A stretch of 64,000 nt of DNA from Forficula auricularia (Eukaryota > Arthropoda > Insecta > Dermaptera > Forficulidae), in NCBI GenBank assembly GCA_024734495.1, contig JALMQS010000085.1, positions 310,001 through 374,000 on the forward strand, read 5' to 3'. Position 1 is the stretch's first letter, and the number at the start of each line of letters is the position of its first letter. The notes under the pieces were generated by a model, which saw nothing but the letters and a program-made list of their open reading frames with translations, had not been told where the DNA came from and did not search any database. The position numbers were made by a program, and so were the translations under genes. Positions 18,453 to 31,400 of this stretch are shown one piece after another.

Positions 18453-19193
18453 TTATTGTAGCTAGATTAAAATTTATAATTTAATTTAAATTATGAGGAC
18501 GAAATTTTTGATTAAGATTGAAGTTTGAGCAATCAATCGTTCTTAAATTTTTTTGGTTTTTGTTTAAAAAATTAGTTTGTTTTTATGAAGTATAATTTTG
18601 TTTTGAACGTTGAATGATTAATTTTAGATTTCAAATTTTGAAAGAGAGAAATTAAGTTCAGAGTTAAATAGGTAGATTTTAATAAAAGAATTTAATTTGA
18701 AGACGAGATATTCAATTCAATTCAAAATTTAAATTCGAAGAAATTTTAAAATTAAAGATGGGAATCTTGAGAAATTTTATATTTGATTCGGGTTAAATTT
18801 TAATGAGATCATTTGAAAAGAGAATTTAAATTTAAATTTTTATGATTATTAATTAAATTTAAATTAAACGTGGAAGAATTTGATTTTTGAATTGAAGGAA
18901 TGAAACAATTTTAGATATAAGAAGAAGTCTAATACTTTATTATTCTTATAGATGTGGAGATCATCATTTTTGTTAAAATGATCTTCTTTTAAAATTAAGT
19001 TACATATTATTTCTATATAATTATTATGTTTAAGACGTTGAAAATTGCTTTATGTGTTAAGAGTGATTTGATTTAGATTGTATCGAGTGATTTTTCATAC
19101 GATTTTTGTGGACTTTAGTATAATTTGTTTTTCTATACAAGATTGAGATTATTTTGTTTTAACGGGGCGTTAAAAGTTTTAGAATGGCCGATT
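18453..19193 (+). other. AT-rich non-coding 3' interior of the LTR element
   Basis: Very AT-rich and without open frames. No pol remnant is visible, so the element lost or never had pol. Confidence 0.5.
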
Positions 19194-19800
19194 TGTAGGA
19201 TTTGATTAATTAAGCATTTAATTTAGTAATTCTTGATTTCTGTTTAAAATCATGTGTTCGACAGATGTTTGGGCTTTCTGCCCTTGCGAAGGCCGCATTC
19301 TTTCTTTGTAGCGAGCCTTTTGTGTTCGAGAAGGCTGGTCGGCTGACACTCATATGCATGTGTGTGGGTGTACGTGTTTCAGCTGGGAGGCAGTCGTTGA
19401 CAAGGGCTGTAAGCTGCCGACACCCTCACCCCACTTATATGCATGTGTGTGTGTAAGTGCTTATGTGTGTGTGTGCTGCTGAAGGAATATTGGTTGCAAC
19501 GGCAAGTTAGTTAGAAACGAGCCCTGGTCAAGATGACATGCTTATCGATGTGTTAGCTTGTCGATTTGATAGCAAGTGTACGATGTATTAATTAATTACG
19601 TGTATTACGATGTTTTAACGACGACCCCTAGACACGAATCTGTATATAACCCCTTTTTGTAAATAAATATATATATAAAGAAGTGAATGTGTGTTATTGT
19701 TTATTTCACCCCTATGAGCGAAGAGGGTGAAACCCGCGCCTTCTACAAGTGGAGGCCTGTCCAGGATAAATCGTAGGGGGTGAAACCCCCGCCCCCTACA
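19194..19800 (+). repeat. 3' LTR
   Basis: Near-identical to the 5' LTR at 16128-16734. Upstream, a polypurine tract is not obvious; the preceding bases are AGTTTTAGAATGGCCGATT. Confidence 0.9.
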
Positions 19801-19804
19801 TAAG

Positions 19805-20351
19805 TATAAAGGAGTGCTCTCTTTGGTCAGAAATGATTAACACTGAAAATTTTCAAGATATTCTATAACTTTATTTTGTTTAAAAATTGTTAATATTCAT
19901 TAGAAATAGTATGTGTCTGATCTTTTGTTTGTCATGCTAACTTTAAAAAATTAAAAAAAAAAGTAAATAAATCCAGATTATATAATTAAAAGGTTTTTAT
20001 TATTATTATTGTTAATATTATTGAATTACTAAGTATAAACTTCTCTTTATTAATAATTATTTCCTCGTAAATTAATCATTACATAAATACAGATACACTA
20101 CACTGGTAGATAATTGTATATAAAATGATCTTTTTTGTATGAGTTTTTTAATCGTTATAATTAAATATTAATTGATGATAAAATTAATGAAAACAATTTG
20201 AAAAAAAAAATAATAATGTATAATAATCTTTTTTTTGATAAAAGTTTGTTTGCATTTGTACAGGTTAGAAATCCTTCACTAAGATTTGTTCGTTTTATTT
20301 GATCGATTTTTATCAAGAAGAAAGAATAGAAACAATGATTTGACAAGAATA
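19805..20351 (-). other. 3' flank of P450 gene 2, shared with gene 3
   Basis: From about 19920 the sequence aligns with 47855-48282 downstream of gene 3 (TTTGTCATGCTAA, CTCTTTATTNATAATTATTTCC, CAGATACACTA). AATAAA-type signals on the minus strand occur near 19990. This marks the distal part of the tandem duplication. Confidence 0.6.
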
Positions 20352-23300
20352 TTATCTTGACTTGAATCCCAGCCAAAACCCTTTTTGGTTGTCAGTTCCG
20401 TTGCCATTGGGCGATAATTGCACTGGATGTTCAGTCTCTTCAATGAAAATGATTTCAAATTTTTTCAAAATATGGAAGGCAACGATTTTCAGTTCCATTT
20501 TCGCAAAACGATTAGCTGGAAAATAAATAAAAACAATAAACCATATCTATATAAAAAACAAATTCTTAAAATAGTGTAGTTAACTGAAAAATAAGATGTA
20601 ATAATTATTTAAGTTGATTACAGAAATCTAAGCAAAAGAACAAAATCCACAAGACATATATTAGATCTATTAGATCTGAGATGGAATGGATTATTTTTAA
20701 TTACTTGTAAGAACACAACCTTTCTGGCATATAATTAAAAATAAATCTCGGATCTAGTAGATGTCAACTTCTTGGGATTTTCATAGCGATTTAAAGTTTA
20801 CTTCTATCGAGAATTTCAAATCTTTTATTCTATTTGGGAAATGCCTTAGGAATTTTAGAGAAATTCAAAATTTGAAACAATCGTCCATCTTTTTTTAAAG
20901 TAAATGACTTGGCTATGTGTTTAAATTTAAAATCACTAGACCGCGAAACAGGGGTAGCTAATTGGTCCAGAATGCTACTTTTGCAACTCGGGTTCAATTT
21001 CCGATGTGGTAAACACAACCCTTATTCTGACATATTTAATATTAGTTGAATTAAATAAATGTTTGAAGAGTTTCATAAAAATATAGGAAAATAACCACAA
21101 GTACTGGCTATAATTTAGATTATCTTTTTTTTTTTTTTTAATGCAATCGAATGCAAGAAGGGGTGCACCAGTAAAGATGCAGCTCCTATGGATCTCGAAA
21201 GACCCTTGCATTACCGAAGAGAAGGGAAAGTTGATTAAGTGAGTATCTCCTCAAAATAGGCTAATTCCCCGTAATACCTATATAGACTTAAATATTTAAA
21301 TATTTATTATTTTATTTTTATGAAACTCACCTTGCAATTAATTAACTCGACGATTATCAATTCAGAAGACTAATATAAGTTTTCAATAAAAAAAATAAAA
21401 AAAACTTATTTGATGGATTGGGGTCAAATCGCTTAAAAGAAGGCCAAATTTGTCTAAACGTATTTTTATAATAGGATGGAGGCAAAAGGCATTTTTGTGA
21501 AAATAACTTTCTGTATCAATTAGATCAGTGGTGAGCAACCTTTTTAATCAACGGGCCAATTTAAATTTTAAAATTTTTTGGCGGGCCGCACATAAAGTAA
21601 CACTTAGTAATAATTTACAAAACTTTATTTATAATAAATATTAGAATAAAAAAAAAATATAAAATTTAAAAAATTAAAAATTTCGTATACAAATTTTAAT
21701 GCAAAATAAAAACTAACAAGGGGGAGTCGGGTAGCTCAGTCAGCTAACGCACTGGCTTCGCTTCGGCATCGATCGATTATGACGATGTTGAAGTGGAGGT
21801 CCGGGGTTCGATCCTAGCTGGCAAATAAAAATTTCTACCGGCTGAAAACTCGGCTCCCTCACTAACCCTACTAACACTCTACTTATGTGCTGTCTAAATG
21901 GGCTTTGTTCCCAGTGACATTAAATAAATTAAAAAAAAAAAACAAACAAACAAGAAAAGAATAGAAAAACGAATTTACTTGAAATTTTTAATGAGAAATT
22001 TGGCACTGTTTTTTCGATACAAGCTGGTCAATATCAGCCGGAATTGATGAGGTAGCTACACGTACGCAGCTTTCTAATCGTGCATCACTCAGCCTTGATC
22101 GGTGGTCATTTTTGATTAATTTCATTGTTCGCAAACATACGAACTTCCGAACAGAGACACATCATTTGCTTTGAATTTTTCGTCAAAAGTGGAAATTTCT
22201 CAGGGCTCACATAAGATTTATAATAATTTTCGATGTTTACTGAGAAAAATACATTTTTTAAATCGGTATTATTCTGCTTGTCAATCACTTCCATTTGAAA
22301 GTCTTCGGGAACTGTATCCACATCGATATTAAATGGCAAGGAAAACATTTTCATGGAAACCGCTGTCTTCTCAGCTTTGAACATTTGGAATCGTAATTGA
22401 AATTCGTTGATTAAAATGTCTATATATTGTGCGTATTTTTGAGAAGTAGTAACGTTTTCTTTTTCTAAATGTGGAAAGTGAGACACATTATTCTACAAAA
22501 GATGCTGTTTCCAAAATTTTAATTTGCGCTCAAAGCCCTGAATGTTATCATACAAATTGTGAATAAACTGTCCTTTGCCTTGAAGTTCCACATTAAGATC
22601 ATTGAGATGCTGAGTCATGTCAATAAAAAACCCAAAATCGCACATCCATTCTTTATTACCAAAATGAGGAAAGGCATATCCCTTCATATCCAAGAACAAT
22701 TGTATTTCGCTTTTTAACTTGTATACTCTTTTTAGCATTGCACCTCTACTAAACGTACTTCGGTATTAAAAACCACGTCGCCATATTTTCAGTTTCTAAA
22801 TTTTTCAGGAATTCTTTAAATTCAAGGTGATTTAACGCGAGCGACTTTATAAAATTGATTAGTTTAATTATTGGTACTGTGACATTTGGCAAACTGCTTG
22901 GCGGGCCGCATAAACATGTTTAACGGGCCGCAAGCGGCCCTCGGGGCGCGTGTTGCTCATCCCTGAATTAGATAATGATTTCTTTGAATAATGTCATTAC
23001 AATTTAGATGACATTCAATATTAATTAGAAAAAAAACCGACTCCAAAAAAATTAAATGCAACAAATAAAATAATAAGAACTCAAAAATAAAATGAAATTC
23101 ACTAAAAGGTACAAAATAATTATCTTATTTAATTACAACTAAACGATGAAATTGTTACATGAAATCACTTTTTGAGGTCGGTGCTAAACATATACATTTT
23201 ATGAATCGCACTCGATGGTTCTTACTTAGTACGTTTGGCGGGTGATGAAGAAAACATCGCGTAAGCTCGCTTATATAGTTTGTTTGGCACCGACTTCAAA

Positions 23301-25331
23301 AAGCGATTTCATGTAACAATTTCATCGTTTAGTGAATTTTATTTTATTTTTGAGTTCTTATTATTTTTTTGTTGCATTTAATTTTTTTGAAGTCGGTTTT
23401 TTTCTAAAAATTATTTTTCTTTTTCTTTTTTTAGTGATGTTAAGAATAGTGACTTATGATAATACCTTGCATGCATCTCGTAAGGAAGATTCGGGCGAAG
23501 GAATCAGAAATTGATATATTTTTTTTTTTTTTTATAAATTTTATTAAACCAATTATTTTCCATTAATTAATGTATACTTGTAGTTTTGCTTCGATTCCGG
23601 AGATTACTTCTCCACCATCGAGTGTCCTTATTCATCTTTAGTCCTTGTTTTTAATAAGAGGAAAAATCTAATTAGATAAAAAAACCTCTTTTCCGATAAT
23701 TATTTCAATTCCATTATTCCCCAATCAAGTCAATTGGTTTTAATTACCCTCCTCATCCCCTTCCAGAAATTGATTTTTTTTTTTTTTTTTTTTATAAATT
23801 TTTTAAACCAATTATTTTACATTAATTAATGTATACATTGTATTTTTTGCTTCGATTCCGGAGATAACTTTTCCACCATCGAGTGTCCTTATTCATCTTT
23901 AGTCCTTGTTTTTAATAAGAGGAAAAATCTAATTAGATAAAAAAACCTCTTTTCCGATAATTATTTCAATTCCATTATTCCCCAATCAAGTCGATTGGTA
24001 ATTCAATCCCTATCACCCCATCCCAGATTCCTCACCAACTCCAATCCCTCCAGAAATTGATAATAAAATTCAATTCATAAATAGAGAAATTATCTCGAAA
24101 CGTTAGTGGGTTTTAGATCAACGTTTTAAGATTGTTTTTTTTTATATATATATAATGTTTTTATTTGTTATAATTACGATTATTTGCTCATAAGAAGTGA
24201 AGATTTCCGTTGTCATTGATCATATTATCAGAACTTGACCAAATTAATATGATTCCACCCCTCAGGTGCCCCCTTTCCAATAAAAAAGAATCATTGAATT
24301 CGGACAATAAACAAAGAAGTTATGGGTGAACATACATAACAAAAAACGTCCAATACCAATGAAATATATACGGGGCCAATCGGCACCTATACTGAACCCA
24401 TTGCAAAAAAATAATCGAAATCAGTCCACATGGTAAAGAGAAATAAATGTTCAAACACACAAAAAAAACCAGACATTCCGTTGAATTGATAACCTCCTTT
24501 TTTTCACAGTCGGTTAAAAATTGCTTCAAATGCTTACCAATACATTGACGAGGGCCTAATCCAAAAGGAAAATACGTGTAAGGATTGATTTTGGATTTAT
24601 TTTCTTCGCTAAATCTTTCGGGGATGAATTTCTCCGGATCCTCGAAATATTCTGGGTCGTGATGGAAAGAGTAGGGCAAAAGCAGGAGCATATCTCCCGG
24701 ATTTATTGTCACTTCCGGCCGATCCTCTTTTGCCGGGATGGTGTACTTTTTAACGCATTTTCTATCGGTGAAGGCGACAACTGGCTGGATTCTTTGGCTC
24801 TCTGTAAAAGAGAAGTTGATTCAATAGTAATGGGTAAAAAATGGGAATTTCTTTTGCCTAAAAAAATCTATCCCCGTATTATTGCCCTTTTAATAAAGTA
24901 ATCACTAGTATTTATAAAAAAAATGATTTATTCTGGAATCTTGAAATTATGACGCAGATCATCACAAATATGTTTCTAGATAGATAACAAACCCTATATA
25001 TACTATATACCACTAGATCCCCAGAGCGCCCCCTAAAAATAAATTAAAATAATTTTTCGAATAATTTTGAATTATTTTAGGATTAAGAGAAGAAATGTTT
25101 TCCTATTGAAAGGGTTTTAATGTTATATAAAAAAATTGAAGCTCCCGAAAGAGAATTCCAATACTTTAACTTGATCATACTTATATATTTAAGTCTAAGT
25201 AAAGAGTTTGTAATTGAATGAAAAACAATAAGGAATAATTTTTTTTTTTAGATCATTTAAAAACAACTTTTTTAATGGACTATCAATTTTACCCCAAGAC
25301 TGATATCAAGTCAATCGAGTATATTAGCTTT

Positions 25332-25404
<73 letters not shown>

Positions 25405-28400
25405 TTATTAAAACTTGGACAAAACGTCGAAAAAATGCATATTTTGGTAGTAAGAAATTTGAGATTTGACAGTTCTAAAAAAGTAGGATTTCTATAGATA
25501 TCAATTTCTAACAATGTTATCTGTTAACAAACAATATAACTTAAATTAGGGAACGAAGAAAAGATTTTTATATTATAGACATAAAGGATCAGCCGGGATT
25601 CGAACCCGGGATCTTCGCATGTGCGCTGCTTCTTCTTTATAAGAGGTTTAGCTCTTATCATCTTAGCCACCGATCCCTGAACCCAAGTTGATACTCAATG
25701 TCTATATAAATTATGGAATTTCATTTTTATTTAATCTTTTAATCTCTTCCTCGTTCATTTTTCGCAGCTTTTGTAGTCGGCTTGACAATTAACATATACT
25801 ATATATATTTGTCTAGATTAATTTGTAATAACGCTTAGAGAAAGTTCTCTAAAAAAATTACCGTCTTGCCTAAAATCGAACCGACGAACTCTTGAACTAA
25901 GGGCATTAGCTCTTGCCATTACGCCATTGAAACATTAATAATTATATTTTGATTTCTGTTACTAAAACTATATATTTTTGATTTAGACTGTGTCGAGATA
26001 ATATTGTATTCATTTGAACTCGAATGAAAATGAAAAAACACCAATAGATTTTAAATTAAGAAACATTAAATATATATTAATTAACGAGGCAAATTTGAAA
26101 TATAATTGTCAGCTCGGATTTTAAACTGATGGCTCCAATCGATTTTCATTAGCTAGGCAAATTTGAAATATAATTGTAATTTTGAAATGAAAGACTCCAA
26201 TTCATTTTAAATTAAGAAACATTAAATATATTTTTTGTAATTAATTAAATTAATTGAACCGCGTAAATTTGAATAATTTCCATGATTCAGCCTGCGAATT
26301 TTTTGCAGTTCATAAATCATTTCATTATTTTTGTTTTGAAAAGGAAAAATGAAATTTAAATTTAAATTTTAAATTTAAATATATTCATAATTATTCCTCC
26401 CCCCCCCTCCACTCAAAAATTAAAGAGGCGAAACTTTTAAGAGACGATGTATTTTCGGTAGCTTACGGGTATACATTTGGAGTGTGGTTTTTTAAGAGGA
26501 ATAAAATTTTTGGACCGAGACGCTGCCCGCCAGGGCACCAGCTCGGAGGGCCGAGCTTCGAGGGCGTGCCGAAGGCACGCACGAAAAGCTCGTTATACAA
26601 TAACATTATAATTAAAATCAGATCTTTTGAGATATTCATTTGAATTTCTTACCATTGATTACCATTTCCAAATAAGACATTTTCATGAGTGTATCATAGT
26701 TCATGACTCCATCATTTTCTTGCAATGTTTCTTCTATTTCTCTGTATAATTTCTCTTGGACCTCAGGATGTTCAGCCATATGATGGAAGAGAAAGGTGAG
26801 AGTGTCAGAGATGGTATTAAATCCAGCAAATAAGAAAAGAACAGCCTGCGCCAACATTTCTTCATCCGTTAATTCTACAAACAACATTAAAATATTAAAA
26901 TTCTTCTAAGGTATTTTAATCGTAAATATAGGCAAATTGCGTCAAACTGGTCGTAATTCTGATTTCTTTGGTGACGTAAAATGAAACAGGTGTTTATACC
27001 TTCTTTTTGAAGTTTTTCTTTTGCCTCTTTGACTGCGTCAATCATTAATTGGATCATATCAGGCCGAAAAACTCCTTTGTTTCTTCTGTTATCAATATTT
27101 TCCATAAAAATCTCTCGGAAAAATTCAACAGCCTTATTAGAAAATAATCCTCCCTTCCAGATCCACTAAAAACAAAAGAAAGAAATTTAGCAACAATTCA
27201 ATTATGGTAATCATTTCATTGAAGAAGAGGTGGTTTTTTTGTAGATGCCCTAAAACCTAAAATATCGGTTCACATTTCTGAATTTGTTATATAGAATTGT
27301 GATGATACGATGTGGACTACAGAGAACTCTTACACATTGTTTAGAGTGGGCCAGGTGCATTGACCAGATTTTAATTTAAATTTTGAAATAGAATCGAAAA
27401 TTTTTTAGCTCTTCTACCAAAGTTCATATTTATAAATATGGAATTACATTTGATTAATTTATCATTATTTCTCAGAAGTTAATTCATGAATCTAATAATG
27501 CCTATGCATAACCAAAGGTATTTTTAATTACAAAAATATTTTTAGTAAATTGTCCAATGTCTTATTAGAAATTTAAAATTCAGGCAATTTATCTCTCCAA
27601 TCTCTAAAAGATAATTATAGCAAGTGTTTTTTATGAAAAATGCTAAAATAAGCTTTATTGTCAGTAAAAGAGCTGAATGATTGCTCACAAGAAGGGTATT
27701 ATGTCAATAAAGCAATAACATTTGATTCGCCCTATAATGTCGCAGGTGGTATTTAAACAAGTAGAGACCATATTTTTCCAGGAAGAAATTGCCCTTTTTC
27801 AATTTTCACAAATAGATACAGGAAGAGTGGAAATTTTTATGCAAGCTATACAACAAACAAGCACTATTAAATGAGACAAGAAGAAGGTAGTTACAAGCTT
27901 CCTTGTTGGTCCTTTTAAACTCTGAAAACAGAAGGAAAATCACCCAAAATGTCGGTTTTTAAGAGAAATAATATAAAGTTACAATACAATAAATCATTTT
28001 ATTCAGAATTAGTACTTGTCATTATCCTTGTGATGTCATTCTATCAATTCTCCGTTTCAGTATATTTTGATAACTTCTTTGGAATATCAGCGAGGGAAAA
28101 CAGTGATTGATTACTTGGAAACAGGCCGTGCAAATTATAACATCCTAGTTCAAATTTTGAAACTAAATCTGGACAGTAATTATGACCACATATATAAAAT
28201 TCAGTCTGGTGTTACAATTAAAAAAGAAAAATGTAAGAATAATTTGTATTTTAATAAGGATGAAAAAGAAAGAAGAATATTGTTGTTTTACCAGAACTAA
28301 ACTCGGGGCAAAAAATGCAACCGGTATTTTCAACCAGCGAAGTCCTGACGATAAGTCGATAAGATCCTTTCCCATAGCTAAAAATTCATTTTTTGGATTA

Positions 28401-31400
28401 CTAATGGAATCAACTTCAATTCCAAAGGCGGATGTGGCAATTGCATCAGATGTACAACGGCCGAACAACGCTTTCATTTCCTCCTTCACGATTCCACCTA
28501 GTTAGAAAAAAATATTGTGATAAGTTTAGAAACAAATACTTATACGACTAACGATTTAGGATGGAAATTGATTATTAATTCATATTCTATAGTAGAGTTT
28601 CCCAAACTATGTTCCGAGGATCAATGGTATTCTATGAGAAGTTAAAAAGTATTCCAGGAACGCCTAGAATGGTTTTATTAACCAAATTCATTCTAATTAA
28701 GAATTCAACTATTTATTTACTGTTATCAGTGCAGGTATTTGGAGGAGGGCTGGGTCGCAAGTGGGTTCGGAATGTTTAGGGTCGCCAAAACTGAGCGAAC
28801 TCAATAAAACTGAGTATAAATTATTAATAAATAAATCTACTCTTATTAAACGAGCAAAAATTGTACATATATTTATATATTTATTTATTTATTTATATAT
28901 ATATATACACAACAAATTTCATCTTAATTGATCTTTTCTTAATTAAAGTAATTATTTATAGATGAAAATCTCAATAAAAAAGTTTCTTTACATTTTTTTC
29001 AATTATCTATTATTTATTAATTGGTTTTTCAATTTTAAAACCCACTAATACTTTATACTAAATATTGTTTTATATTAGAATTTGCCAATTTAATTGATTA
29101 AAATTCCTCTTATTAAAAAACACTTACTAAAAATATTATCGCAAGCTAGAAGATCAAGTACAGTCGATGGTGGGGAAGTAATATCCGAAATCGAAGCCTC
29201 AAATACAATGTATACATTATTTCATGTAAAAAATTGCTTCAATAAAATTATTATTTATTATTATTTGTAATTGAATAAAAATTCGATAAATTGTTATTTA
29301 ATTAAAAAAATAATTATACGGAATTTATTTATAAACCTATATACACATAATCTGTGGACCAATAGAAAGCTAGAAATGCAAAAACTGGGTGCAGGAGGTG
29401 GGGAGTCTAGGAGGTGGGGGGCCAGGGGGCGTTTGGTTACCGTGCATCGCTCGGTGGCTCCAGGTACTATATAATTATGAATAAAAACGGTGTATAATAA
29501 TTCTACAAGTGAATAATGAATTTTTTAATACATTAATAAACCAAATTGCAGTTTAGTGAAATACTCAATCCTTATAAGGAGGGGCCACTTAAAATTCTCC
29601 CAAGGACGCTAGAGGGTCCAAGCCGCATATCCTACAATTCTTCCATTCAACGATTCTCCAATAAAATCTAATTCTACTAATATCGGCAAAATAATAGTAT
29701 ATTTACCCATGTGTACTTACTTTTTTCATTCTTGATTTGATTTTCAAGATAATTCTCAAGAGAAATTGCACATTTTTCAATTAGTTCGAACATGTGACGC
29801 ATTTTATTTCCAGTAAAGGCTGGACTGAGAGTACCACGGACATCTTTCCATTTGTTATCTAAAAGAATAAATAAGTACAGGATTTATAAAATATTGAAAT
29901 TTATCAAGAGTTACTTATTTAGGGGTTGAAATTTTTTTAAAATCACATAATTAATTATTTTTTAAACACTGAACAAATAATAAATATAGTAACGCCGTTT
30001 TGATCAGCTTTTTGTGCGATCGTTCTCAAGTATGACCACCCACTCCGATTTTAAGTAGATAGTTGAGAACTATCGCACAAAAAGCTGATCGAAACGTCGT
30101 AGTTATATTGTATTATTTTTTGGTGTTAAATAAATAATTATAATTAATTATGTGTGATTTAAACAAAATTTCAACCCTTAATAAATCCAATCACAAAAAT
30201 ACAAGCTTTAACAGCTAATATTCTAATAAAAGTTATTTATTAGCACGCTTTTATTAGTTTTACTTGTATGTTTGTATGTATGTAACTGACTCGTTTGGGA
30301 TCGATTTTTTCTGTTAAATTCCACAAGCATTTTTCTACAAAATTATTTGTTTACCTACTCAATTTAAATGAAATTATATAAAAATAAAAACATTTCATTC
30401 TGTTGAATTCCGCAAGCTTTTCAATATAAAAATAATTAAGACTAAAAAGTAAAAAAAAATTAGGATTTTAAACTAAAAATTGCAAAAAACAATTAATTAA
30501 TTTTCGGCATCGTAGTTTTCAAAAAAAAACGATGCGAATTTTGAATAAATTGGCTATTACACTAAAGTTTGGAATACAATAGGTTATACTTGGAGATTGA
30601 GGTCTCAAGTCGAACGTGATCAAAAAATCGAGCCTAAGACAAGCCTTAATGTTCCCAATCTGACAATCCGTCTTTGCATACTAGATAAATGCTGGAGTCT
30701 GCAACTCTCTCAGCAAAAAGGGGAATAGATAACACAATATCCTGACGTGACTCCTCCTTCTTCCGTGGGGAGAAATTTCATCATTTTATGAAATTCTCTT
30801 CACAATTTAGTTTTGCTCAAAAATATTGAGTTTATGTTACAATCATTTATTTGAATCATTACATTTATATCAATTATATTACAAATTCATTTTGAATTAT
30901 TTATTATAATCATTTAAATTTCCATAGCAGTTTCTTAATTTATTACATTTTATTATATCAGCAATTTTCATTTTATATTTGTTTAATAAGTACAATATAA
31001 TTAACAATATTATTATAATTATGATTATTATTATTATATATAAATCTACTTTGCCTCGTTTGCTTTATTTTCAAATCTATTAAAATTTTTTTAATCACTA
31101 ATATTTCACTTTTCACTTTATTTTTCATTTTATCAATATAGTATAAAATATTTAACAAACATTTGTAGGTAATTATACTATTTTACTTGATATAGATATC
31201 TTTAACAAATAATTATTTTATTTTATTCAATACACAATATGGTTATTTTAATAAATTTCATTAATCATATTTATTCATTTAATACACATCACATAGCTAT
31301 TTTTTATATTTTATATATTATTGTCACTTGGCATTAGTTATTCCTCGACAAAATTTCTCTTATATTCTTAAAAAAGATAATTATTTCATTTTACAATAGT

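Larger units (their letters stand above)
16128..19800 (+). mobile_element. Young non-autonomous LTR retrotransposon, gag-like only
   Basis: Two ~607-bp LTRs (16128-16734 and 19194-19800) begin TGTAGGATTTG and end CCCCCTACA. The target TAAG flanks both sides (16124-16127, 19801-19804). The LTRs differ only by a few small changes near CGAGCCC, the TGTG run and GTGAAACCC, so insertion is recent. After the 5' LTR comes TGGGTGCTCGCGTCCGGGAT, a primer-binding-like site resembling the tRNA-Pro type with an insertion. The 2.46-kb interior has gag-like and acidic frames but no protease, reverse transcriptase or integrase. A diverged solo LTR of the family is at 52272-52701. Confidence 0.9.
21526..22965 (-). 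mobile_element. hAT transposon (Charlie/GTF2IRD2-like) with 8-bp target duplication
   Basis: AATTAGAT flanks both ends (21518-21525 and 22966-22973). Ends read inward are CAGTGGTGAGCAACCTTTTT and CAGGGATGAGCAACACGCGC. The minus-strand ORF pieces encode WMCDFGFFIDMTQHLNDLN and VELQGKGQFIHNLYDNIQGF, matching transposases related to GTF2IRD2/ZBED5-type proteins. Frames are broken and a SINE is inserted at 21721-21944. Gene 3 has an empty site at 49070 (TATCAATTAATGATTTCC), so insertion followed the duplication. Confidence 0.85.

Noticed and set aside
16199..19456. Two identical 63-codon open frames (16199-16390 and 19265-19456)
   Set aside because: They lie inside the two LTR copies and match only because the LTRs do; no protein features.
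25275..25514. Open frames of alternating Ile-Tyr
   Set aside because: Translations of the (AT)n microsatellite.
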